Shown: piece after piece, positions 7,391-13,160 of the stretch
Position numbering within the stretch: position 1 is the first letter of the stretch
How the letters are laid out: every line of letters begins with the position of its first letter
From: Flammeovirgaceae bacterium
GTDB taxonomy: Bacteria > Bacteroidota > Bacteroidia > Cytophagales > Cyclobacteriaceae
DNA length: 13,160 bases
Reading direction: 5' to 3'
NCBI GenBank assembly: GCA_003229495.1
Contig: QIEB01000212.1
Span: forward strand, 1 to 13,160
Notes under the pieces: generated by a model
The model's input: the letters and a program-made list of their open reading frames with translations, nothing else
What the model was told of the DNA's origin: nothing
Database searches by the model: none
Program-made: the position numbers and the translations under genes

Positions 7391-8284
7391 TTAATAGAGT
7401 TCGTCAAGTGACATTTTCAAATATTTTCTTATAGCCCTCAAAGTGCTGAAGAAGCCAATGGCTACACCTAAAATTATCAACGCTGCAAACAGGGTCACCA
7501 CATTCTTTATATCGCTTAGTGCACTTAGCTCCGGAATTTGAATTATTGCATATTCTAGCAGCATATATAAAAATACCGATGCCAAAACACCTGAAAGAAA
7601 GCCATGGCCCATGGATCTCCATAAAAAAGGTCGCTGGATGAAATTACCGGTGGCCCCAACAAGTTGCATACTTCTAATAAGAAATCTTTGAGAAAACAAT
7701 GCTAGTTTAATAGTATTATTTATTAAAATCACTACAGTTAACAAGAGTAAGGTAAAAAATCCCACCAGCACCAGACCAATCTTCGCAGTGTTTTTGTTAA
7801 TGTCGGAGATGATATTGTCAAGATAACTCACTTCAAATACACCACTGATTGACTCTATTTCAGATTTTACCAGTGATAGCTGTAGGCTGTCCTGATACAC
7901 TGGCTTCAGTTTCACCAGATAGGCATCCCGGAGCGGGTTGTGCCCAAGAAATTCTTCGGGATTTTCACCGGCTTTGAGAGTAAAATTCTCCAAAGCTTTC
8001 TCCTTAGAGATGAATACTATTTGAGGTTCGTTCTCCTTTACCAGGGTGAAATCTTTATTGGCAAGTGTTTTCTGAATGCCAATTACCCGGCTTTCGGAAA
8101 GTCGGCTGTCAAGATAAACCTGAACCTCCATTTGTTCTTTAATAAATTCACTTAGTTTTTGGCTATGAATGAATAGTAAACCAAACAGGCCCATGACAAA
8201 TAGGGCTAGAGAGATGCTAAAAATTACACTAAGGTATGGGTAGGATCCCAGTCTTTTTTTTCTACGGGTAGGCTTCTTTTCCAA
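7391..8284 (-). CDS. ftsX: Cell-division permease-like protein FtsX
   Basis: The 297-residue product has the FtsX layout: a cytoplasmic basic N-terminus (KKPTRRKKRLGSYPY), a first membrane helix at about 18-40, a periplasmic domain at about 41-167, and three further helices at about 168-190, 228-248 and 260-282. FtsX works with the ATPase FtsE at the septum and controls cell-wall hydrolases. No ftsE is in the window; in Bacteroidota ftsE is often elsewhere. The start is TTG (8282-8284): upstream in frame there is no ATG, GTG or TTG before a TAA, and the conserved N-terminus begins here. A -7 promoter element ends only four bases before the TTG. This is the first gene of the eight-gene operon. 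Confidence 0.93.
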   Translation of the reverse strand: MEKKPTRRKKRLGSYPYLSVIFSISLALFVMGLFGLLFIHSQKLSEFIKEQMEVQVYLDSRLSESRVIGIQKTLANKDFTLVKENEPQIVFISKEKALENFTLKAGENPEEFLGHNPLRDAYLVKLKPVYQDSLQLSLVKSEIESISGVFEVSYLDNIISDINKNTAKIGLVLVGFFTLLLLTVVILINNTIKLALFSQRFLIRSMQLVGATGNFIQRPFLWRSMGHGFLSGVLASVFLYMLLEYAIIQIPELSALSDIKNVVTLFAALIILGVAIGFFSTLRAIRKYLKMSLDELY

Positions 8285-8288
8285 GTTG

Positions 8289-8296
8289 CAAAGATA
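8289..8296 (-). promoter_or_regulatory. Bacteroidota -7 box (TATCTTTG) directly before ftsX
   Basis: The minus strand reads TATCTTTG, a perfect match to the Bacteroidota TAnnTTTG element. It lies after the sigma-operon terminator, where an ftsX promoter is needed. The end of the box is only four bases from the TTG start codon, so transcription would begin at or next to the start codon. No clear -33 TTG is seen at the usual distance, which lowers confidence. Confidence 0.5.
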
Positions 8297-8332
8297 AACC
8301 CAAATTTAAGCATTAATCTCTAAAAACGGGTC

Positions 8333-8363
8333 AAAAAAAATCCCGCCTTTTTTAGGCGGGATT
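8333..8363 (-). terminator. Rho-independent terminator after the anti-sigma gene
   Basis: On the minus strand a perfect 10-base-pair stem (AATCCCGCCT / AGGCGGGATT) with a five-base A loop is followed directly by a run of T. It begins 18 bases after the stop of the anti-sigma gene. The hairpin separates the sigma operon from ftsX. Because the flanks are A on one side and T on the other, it could work weakly in both directions, but there is no gene on the other strand. Confidence 0.92.
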
Positions 8364-8381
8364 AGCGGTAAGGTTTATATC

Positions 8382-9299
8382 TTATTTATTGGCCTGGATA
8401 ATTCCCAACTTCTTGATGATATCCGGATTGGTTAGTTCTTCCAATGGGGTAATATCCTGTTGGTCATCTATTATTCTATAGTAATTGTTGTTATAATAAA
8501 TGAATAGTCTCTTACCGTTTGCTGAGTTCAGCTCTAGAATTTCGTAAGGATTATCTCTAAAATCACCATAGAGATACAATTTTCCACTGTAATATTGATA
8601 GTGGAACATATCACTATCTTTTCGGGCAGTCTCAACCTTCACTACATTGTTGCCCATTAACCCTTCCTGCGCAAGTGCGGCGTTGGGTATCTCAAAAGAT
8701 TCCTCAATGTCTGGTTCATCCAGCTCCGGATTGATCAAGGTAGGACTATTTATTACCGGGCTAGGTTCTTCGATAATTTCTTTGTTGATATCTTCTGCTG
8801 ATACAGCTTGAAGGTCAGTTGTTGGCTTGTTAATGACAGGCAATGTGGTTTCAATTTCCTGAGACTCAACCTGGGTCTCTTCAATAATCTCATCGGTTTC
8901 GACTACCTCATTTGACAACTCATCAAAAACTTCATCCTGAGGTTGGGCTTGGTCATCAGTTATTATGGTTTCAGTTATTGAACTGGGTGCTTCGGCAGGA
9001 GTAACAAAATATAAATAAGTACCCAAACCAATGATTCCGGTAATGACCATGGCAGCAGCAGCCTTGATTCCCATCAGCCCGTTAGGACCCATACTTACAG
9101 GCACCTGGTCCAACCGGGTCTTTAACTGGGTTTTTCTAAAATCCCGTAGGGAATGAATAATGTCTTGCTGAAGTTCGAATTCAGACTTTAGCACGGGGTC
9201 GGTATGAAGCTGCTTTTCAAACCCCTGCATCTGATCCGGACTCATGTTGCCGTCCAGGTATGATGCAATGTTTTCACTATGTTCTAGGTATTTACTCAT
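8382..9299 (-). CDS. Putative anti-sigma factor, single-span membrane protein
   Basis: This is a 305-residue protein, with no named gene that I recognise. Layout: a soluble N-terminal region (1-75) with an anti-sigma-like start, in which SENIASYLDGNMSP is followed by an amphipathic helix and TDPVLKSEFELQQDI; one membrane helix at about 78-99; a long acidic Pro/Glu/Thr-rich linker at about 100-205; and a compact tyrosine-rich C-terminal domain at about 228-305 (YYSGKLYLYGDF, then FIYYNNNYYRI). The N-terminus would be cytoplasmic and hold the sigma factor, and the C-terminal domain periplasmic. The N-terminal region lacks the His/Cys residues of a zinc-binding anti-sigma domain, and the protein is not a typical FecR-like regulator. 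It starts one base after the sigma stop, which supports the role. The function is inferred from position and layout. Confidence 0.72.
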   Translation of the reverse strand: MSKYLEHSENIASYLDGNMSPDQMQGFEKQLHTDPVLKSEFELQQDIIHSLRDFRKTQLKTRLDQVPVSMGPNGLMGIKAAAAMVITGIIGLGTYLYFVTPAEAPSSITETIITDDQAQPQDEVFDELSNEVVETDEIIEETQVESQEIETTLPVINKPTTDLQAVSAEDINKEIIEEPSPVINSPTLINPELDEPDIEESFEIPNAALAQEGLMGNNVVKVETARKDSDMFHYQYYSGKLYLYGDFRDNPYEILELNSANGKRLFIYYNNNYYRIIDDQQDITPLEELTNPDIIKKLGIIQANK

Positions 9300-9300
9300 G

Positions 9301-9840
9301 TCAGTCTAAGAAATCACTGGCTTTATATATGGATTTCACCAATTGATCCAGTCGTTTTTTGCATTTATATTTTTTGGTTTTGGCGGTGTTTGTACTTGAA
9401 AAATTAAGCCTATCAGCTATATCGCTCATTGACATTCCGTCAAAATAATAATAAGTCAACACTTTTTGACAAGTTTCTCCTAATTGTCCAATGCACTCTC
9501 TTATAATTCTACCCCTCTCGTCCCGGTCGTGGTCCATGTACTCAGTACTATCGTGAGACTCACTACTCAATCTACTTTTTCTATCCAACTCCTTTCGCCA
9601 AAGATTTTGACAAATACTATAGAGATAAGTGCTTAATTTTGAAGTTAATACCAAATTGTCACTTACGGCCTTTTGCCATAAAACAATGAGCGCTTCCTGA
9701 TAGATATCTTTTGCTTCATATTCCGTACCACTATTTGATGTGACCAATTTGATCATCATCCGATAGTATTTTTGGTACAGGTACTCTAAAGCAGACTCAT
9801 CTCCTTCCCTCATCCTGACCAGAATATCAGAATCTTTCAT
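9301..9840 (-). CDS. ECF-family RNA polymerase sigma factor
   Basis: This 179-residue sigma-70-family protein has only regions 2 and 4, as in the ECF group. Region 2 is at about 17-88, with AKDIYQEALIVLW (43-55) and a downstream WRKELDR (81-87). Region 4 is at about 112-168, with a helix-turn-helix around MSMSDIADRLNFSSTNTAKT (136-155) and a basic KKYKCKKRL recognition end. It would direct RNA polymerase to a small regulon, held by the partner protein that starts one base downstream. The ATG at 9838-9840 is chosen because an in-frame TAA lies a few codons upstream. The 442-base gap upstream leaves room for autoregulation. The regulon is unknown. Confidence 0.92.
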   Translation of the reverse strand: MKDSDILVRMREGDESALEYLYQKYYRMMIKLVTSNSGTEYEAKDIYQEALIVLWQKAVSDNLVLTSKLSTYLYSICQNLWRKELDRKSRLSSESHDSTEYMDHDRDERGRIIRECIGQLGETCQKVLTYYYFDGMSMSDIADRLNFSSTNTAKTKKYKCKKRLDQLVKSIYKASDFLD

Positions 9841-9895
9841 TGCCTCTGCCGTTAGTTAATACAGTTATAAAGTAAAATGTAACCGATTCCTTCAT
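9827..9895 (-). other. Short 22-codon ORF overlapping the sigma factor start
   Basis: An ATG at 9893-9895 opens a 22-codon frame (MKESVTFYFITVLTNG, then six more codons) that runs into the first codons of the sigma gene in another frame and stops at 9827-9829. A purine-rich AAGAAATTG stretch lies ahead of it. It could couple or limit translation of the sigma gene, but a frame this short may arise by chance and I have no family match. Confidence 0.2.
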
Positions 9896-9932
9896 CAATT
9901 TCTTGAAATACCCAAATTTGAGCTTCACCTAA

Positions 9933-9953
9933 GGCTAAAATTACGGCTAAAAT
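9933..9953. repeat. Tandem 9-base repeat upstream of the sigma gene
   Basis: GGCTAAAAT occurs twice, at 9933-9941 and 9945-9953, spaced 12 bases start to start, close to one helical turn. It lies about 93-113 bases upstream of the sigma ATG. Such spacing fits two protein-binding half-sites on one face of the DNA. It may also be chance in AT-rich sequence. Confidence 0.35.
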
Positions 9954-10230
9954 CGATCAATTACTAGCATATAATCAGCAATCAAAATCCAAATCTTACA
10001 TGGTAATTTTTAATCGTTATCATATTCAACAACAGAGATTATGGTTATTTTAAAGCAACACGGGACTTTTTCTTATCTTTAACTAAAAGCAATATCGAGG
10101 TGCCCTGTCACTACCATCTTCAAATTTAAACTATCAAATTCAATCCTTACATACATAGGCTTTTGGTGTTTTACACTTCGATTTTTCTAAATACCAACAC
10201 CAGGTCTTGGTGAAGATATAGGATTGCGAG

Positions 10231-10259
10231 AAAAAAGGAGTTGAACAGCGCCTACTCCT
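10231..10259 (-). terminator. Probable Rho-independent terminator after hppA
   Basis: On the minus strand a 6-base-pair stem (AGGAGT / ACTCCT) with a 12-base loop is followed by TTTTT. It begins 23 bases beyond the hppA stop. The stem is short and the loop large, so the site is plausible but not strong. Confidence 0.55.
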
Positions 10260-10282
10260 ATTGAGAACATGGTTTTGTTTTA

Positions 10283-12466
10283 TTAAAGTTCCTGAAGTTC
10301 TGCTTTCTGTTCAGTTTCAAGGTTGATTTCTTTGGGGTGGTCCTCATTCATTGACTGTTCATGATCGAAAACTGCAATATGCGGAGCAATTATCAGTGAT
10401 ACAATGGACATTAACTTTATCAGAATATTCATAGAAGGTCCGGAAGTGTCCTTGAAAGGGTCGCCCACAGTATCCCCTGTGATAGATGCTTTGTGTGGTT
10501 CTGAACCTTTATAGTACATTTTGCCATCGATCTCAACACCTTTTTCGAATGATTTTTTAGCGTTGTCCCAAGCCCCGCCAGCGTTGTTCATAAATATTCC
10601 CAGCAATACCCCGGATACAGTAACGCCGGCCAATACACCTCCCAATACTTCAGGGCCGAAAGTGAACCCAACTATTACCGGGACGATAAGGGCGATGGCT
10701 CCTGGAGCCATCATTTCCCTAATAGAAGCCTTAGTAGATATTTCTACGCACTTTTCATATTCAGGCCGGGTTTTATATTCCATAATTCCAGGCAGTTCCC
10801 GGAATTGTCTTCTTACCTCATTGACCATATCCATGGCGGCCCTGCCAACGGCAGCAATTGCCAGCGAAGAAAAAATATAAGGTATTACAGCTCCTATAAA
10901 AAGACCAGCCAGAACATCTGCCTTATAGATGTCAATACTATCAATGCCTGCAATACCCACAAATGCCGCAAACAATGCCAACGCAGTTAAGGCTGCGGAG
11001 GCGATTGCAAATCCTTTACCTGCGGCGGCAGTGGTATTTCCAACGGCATCAAGGATATCCGTTCTGTTCCTAACTTCTTCAGGTAGGCCACTCATCTCAG
11101 CCAGTCCCCCTGCATTGTCAGCGATGGGTCCAAAGGCGTCAATTGCCAGTTGCATGGCGGTAGTGGACATCATTCCGGCAGCACAAATAGCCACTCCGTA
11201 AAAACCAGCTAGCTCAAAAGCGCCAAATATACCAACGGCCAATACTATAATAGGGAGTAACGTTGACTCCATACCCACGGATATCCCTCCAATGATATTG
11301 GTAGCGTGTCCTGTTGATGATTGCCTGACAATCGAGTTCACCGGCCTTTTACCAATGGATGTATAGTATTCGGTGATGATACTCATCAAGGCACCCACTA
11401 CCAGTCCTAACAATATCGACCAAAATACATTGGTATTAGTAAAACTGATTCCGCGATGCACTAAAAATTCAGGAAGCATCCAATGGACCAGAAAATAAGA
11501 GGCGATCACGGTAAGTATAATAGAGCCCCAGTTTCCAGTATTTAGGGCTTTTTGTACGCTGCCTCCTTCTTTTACTTTCACCATTGTGGTTCCGACAATG
11601 GAGAAGATCAGACCCATCCCTGCAATAACCATTGGTAATAGTATGGGGCTTAAACCTCCGAACTGATCTCCACCAGCATCGATCTCCTGTCCCAATACCA
11701 TTGAGGCTAGTATGGTGGCCACATAAGATCCAAAAAGATCTGCACCCATGCCTGCAACATCACCCACATTGTCCCCGACATTATCAGCTATGGTAGCAGG
11801 ATTTCTGGGATCATCCTCCGGGATTCCGGCTTCAACTTTACCCACCAGATCGGCTCCAACATCAGCAGCTTTGGTGTAAATACCTCCACCAACACGAGCA
11901 AATAGAGCAATAGATTCAGCACCTAAAGAAAAACCCGCCAAAACTTCGATGGCAGTTCTCATTTCGACTCCGGTAACAGCGATACCCTCAGGTACAAATA
12001 TTTGAGTTAGTACTATAAATAATGAGCCCATCCCAAAAACCGCCAGGCCTGCAACCCCAAGACCCATTACTGCTCCACCGGTAAATGAAACCTTTAGCGC
12101 TTTGGATAAACTGGTGCGGGCAGCCTGTGTAGTACGAACGTTGGCTTTGGTGGCGATTTTCATACCAATATATCCTGCTAACGCAGAAAAAAATGCTCCA
12201 ATGAGAAACGAAACGGCGATAATGGGACTTGAATCGTCCACCAAGGTGCCGGAGTATGCCAACAAGATGGCAGTGATAACTGCAAAGTAAGAAAGCACTT
12301 TCCATTCTGCTTGTAAGAACGCCATGGCCCCGTCAGCTATATATTTGGCCAATTCCTGCATTTTTTCATCACCTGCGTCCTGTTTGGTAACCCATAAAGA
12401 TTTGATTACCAGGGCAACAATTCCCAAAATACCCATGGCCGGAATGACGTAAACAAAATAGCTCAT
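10283..12466 (-). CDS. hppA: Membrane-bound ion-translocating pyrophosphatase, probably K+-dependent H+ pump
   Basis: This is a 727-residue inner-membrane enzyme with about 16 helices that splits pyrophosphate and pumps ions. Catalytic stretches seen: GGGIYTKAADVGADLVGKVE (193-212), DDPRNPATIADNVGDNVGD (218-236), DAFGPIADNAGGLAEM (443-458) and DTVGDPFKDTSGPSMN (665-680). Ala480 and Gly483 in GNTTAAAGKG match the K+-dependent type; K+-independent enzymes have Lys at the first place. The semi-conserved channel glutamate of helix 6 is absent: Gly246 stands at the Na+-pump position and Ala250 at the plant H+-pump position. Instead a glutamate, Glu184, sits in helix 5 (GAESIALF). From memory this matches the Flavobacterium johnsoniae-type H+ pumps, so the common automatic name 'sodium-translocating' is doubtful. 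The C-terminus carries a charged tail of about 27 residues. It is a single-gene unit with its own -7 box. Confidence 0.95.
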   Translation of the reverse strand: MSYFVYVIPAMGILGIVALVIKSLWVTKQDAGDEKMQELAKYIADGAMAFLQAEWKVLSYFAVITAILLAYSGTLVDDSSPIIAVSFLIGAFFSALAGYIGMKIATKANVRTTQAARTSLSKALKVSFTGGAVMGLGVAGLAVFGMGSLFIVLTQIFVPEGIAVTGVEMRTAIEVLAGFSLGAESIALFARVGGGIYTKAADVGADLVGKVEAGIPEDDPRNPATIADNVGDNVGDVAGMGADLFGSYVATILASMVLGQEIDAGGDQFGGLSPILLPMVIAGMGLIFSIVGTTMVKVKEGGSVQKALNTGNWGSIILTVIASYFLVHWMLPEFLVHRGISFTNTNVFWSILLGLVVGALMSIITEYYTSIGKRPVNSIVRQSSTGHATNIIGGISVGMESTLLPIIVLAVGIFGAFELAGFYGVAICAAGMMSTTAMQLAIDAFGPIADNAGGLAEMSGLPEEVRNRTDILDAVGNTTAAAGKGFAIASAALTALALFAAFVGIAGIDSIDIYKADVLAGLFIGAVIPYIFSSLAIAAVGRAAMDMVNEVRRQFRELPGIMEYKTRPEYEKCVEISTKASIREMMAPGAIALIVPVIVGFTFGPEVLGGVLAGVTVSGVLLGIFMNNAGGAWDNAKKSFEKGVEIDGKMYYKGSEPHKASITGDTVGDPFKDTSGPSMNILIKLMSIVSLIIAPHIAVFDHEQSMNEDHPKEINLETEQKAELQEL

Positions 12467-12511
12467 AATTTATATTATTGTATCAGTAGATTTTAATCGC
12501 TAAAAACCCCA

Positions 12512-12519
12512 CAAAGATA
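12512..12519 (-). promoter_or_regulatory. Bacteroidota -7 box (TATCTTTG) for hppA
   Basis: The minus strand reads TATCTTTG, a perfect TAnnTTTG match, 45 bases before the hppA ATG. This gives a normal leader of about 40 bases. A clear -33 TTG is not visible; an AT-rich stretch lies there. The box is in the 125-base gap between folE and hppA, in which I see no terminator for folE. Confidence 0.6.
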
Positions 12520-12591
12520 GAAGAACAGCACTGAATTTAAAATTATTACTAAAAATACCGGTTGGTTGTTAGCAGCCAGGTGTGGGCAAGC

Positions 12592-13160
12592 CTATTGAGT
12601 ATTTATGAAATTCAAAAATTCTGCCCGAGTGTCAGGTTCCTTGAATTTGCCGCTAAAATAGGCGGTGCCCGTAGTGCTGTTGGTGTCTCCTACTCCACGT
12701 GAGGACACACAAAGATGACTGGCATCAATCACTACACCGACACTATCAGTTTTAAGAGTTGATTTGAGATCTTCAGCAATTTGCATGGTAAGCCGTTCTT
12801 GTACCTGGGGTCTTTTGGCGTAATACTGAACAATACGGTTGATTTTTGAAAGACCAATTACTTTGCCACTTGAAATATAGCCCACATGTGCTTTGCCAAT
12901 TATAGGCACAAAGTGGTGCTCACAATTTGAGTAAAAGGTAATGTCCTTTTCCACCAGCATTTCTTTGTATTTGAACTTGTTGTCGAACAATTTTGCATGT
13001 GGCTTGTTTTTGGGATTTAGACCACTGAAGATTTCTCGAACATACATTTTTGCGACACGTTTAGGGGTTCCCTGTAGGCTGTCATCGGTGAGATCCAGCC
13101 CCAAAATCTTCATTATTTCCCGAAAATGGTGTTCAATATGAGCTATCTTTTCATGGTCAT
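12592..13160 (-). CDS. folE: GTP cyclohydrolase I, N-terminus outside the window
   Basis: FolE opens GTP to 7,8-dihydroneopterin triphosphate, the first step toward tetrahydrofolate and related pterins. The reading frame stays open to the right edge (DHEKIAHIEHHFREI before the internal Met at 13111-13113), so that Met is not the start and the true start lies beyond the window. Family signatures are TPKRVAKMYVREIFSGL and SKINRIVQYYAKRPQVQERL. The zinc ligands are present: Cys and His in NCEHHF (codons near 12913-12924) and the second Cys in SHLCVSSRG (codon 12709-12711). The visible 188 residues cover most of the catalytic domain; perhaps 15-35 residues are missing. It is the zinc-type (FolE1) enzyme, not FolE2. 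Confidence 0.96.
   Translation of the reverse strand, partial: DHEKIAHIEHHFREIMKILGLDLTDDSLQGTPKRVAKMYVREIFSGLNPKNKPHAKLFDNKFKYKEMLVEKDITFYSNCEHHFVPIIGKAHVGYISSGKVIGLSKINRIVQYYAKRPQVQERLTMQIAEDLKSTLKTDSVGVVIDASHLCVSSRGVGDTNSTTGTAYFSGKFKEPDTRAEFLNFINTQ

Larger units (their letters stand above)
9841..10282. other. 442-base gap between hppA and the sigma gene
   Basis: No long coding frame or tRNA is seen. The hppA-proximal part holds the terminator hairpin at 10231-10259. A second short inverted repeat (CACCA, loop GGTCT, TGGTG) is at about 10199-10213. A TAAATTTG -7-like element on the minus strand (10121-10128) could start a leader of about 280 bases for the sigma gene, but it has no -33 partner. 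A 9-base tandem repeat is at 9933-9953. Only tiny frames of 7 to 22 codons were found in a partial check of the minus strand. A small RNA or regulated leader is possible but not shown. Confidence 0.5.

Noticed and set aside
10121..10128. TAAATTTG as a confident sigma-gene promoter
   Set aside because: It matches the -7 consensus but has no -33 element, lies in AT-rich DNA and is about 280 bases from the gene; kept only as a possibility.
12545..12591. Terminator hairpin after folE
   Set aside because: Only a three-base-pair stem could be formed ahead of the T-rich stretch, which is too weak to call.
12592..13113. folE starting at the Met at 13113
   Set aside because: The frame stays open upstream with plausible FolE text, and the family needs more N-terminal sequence, so the gene is partial rather than starting there.
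1..13160. CRISPR array, insertion sequence, tRNA, phage or defence genes
   Set aside because: I looked for regularly spaced repeats, terminal inverted repeats, transposase motifs, tRNA-like folds and known defence domains and found none; the gene content is ordinary chromosomal.

Overview
The window looks like chromosomal DNA of a gliding-type Bacteroidota bacterium, most likely in or near the Cytophagales. The evidence is the gliding protein GldC, a TonB-dependent receptor with a carboxypeptidase-regulatory-like N-terminal domain, the Bacteroidota-specific small protein DUF3098, two perfect copies of the Bacteroidota -7 promoter element (TAnnTTTG) near gene starts, and an absence of strong Shine-Dalgarno sites. 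Every supported gene is on the minus strand, so transcription runs from high to low coordinates.

Layout in transcription order. At the right edge is folE (GTP cyclohydrolase I), whose N-terminus lies outside the window. Next is hppA, a membrane ion-pumping pyrophosphatase with its own -7 box and a likely terminator. A 442-base non-coding gap follows. Then come an ECF sigma factor and a single-span anti-sigma-like partner, one base apart and closed by a strong terminator hairpin. After that is a tightly packed run of eight genes: ftsX, a DUF3098 gene, uppP, truB, ribF, scoA, scoB and gldC. All junctions in it overlap by 4 bases or are at most 18 bases long, so it is probably one transcription unit. 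A 155-base gap separates gldC from a TonB-dependent receptor gene, which is followed 14 bases later by the start of a lipoprotein gene that runs off the left edge. That lipoprotein is only visible as a short 43-codon stub.

How the genes fit together. The large operon mixes envelope and division work (FtsX, recycling of undecaprenyl pyrophosphate by UppP), translation and cofactor housekeeping (TruB, RibF), a two-subunit 3-oxoacid CoA-transferase, and the gliding protein GldC. The receptor and lipoprotein look like an outer-membrane uptake pair. The sigma/anti-sigma pair probably senses an envelope or periplasmic signal. HppA uses pyrophosphate to energise the inner membrane, and its residues suggest a K+-dependent proton pump rather than a sodium pump.

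I see no CRISPR array, insertion sequence, prophage, tRNA or rRNA. I found no clear undescribed system. The points most worth checking are the relocated ion-channel glutamate in HppA, the TTG start of ftsX placed directly behind a -7 box, the unusual anti-sigma protein, and the long gap upstream of the sigma factor.
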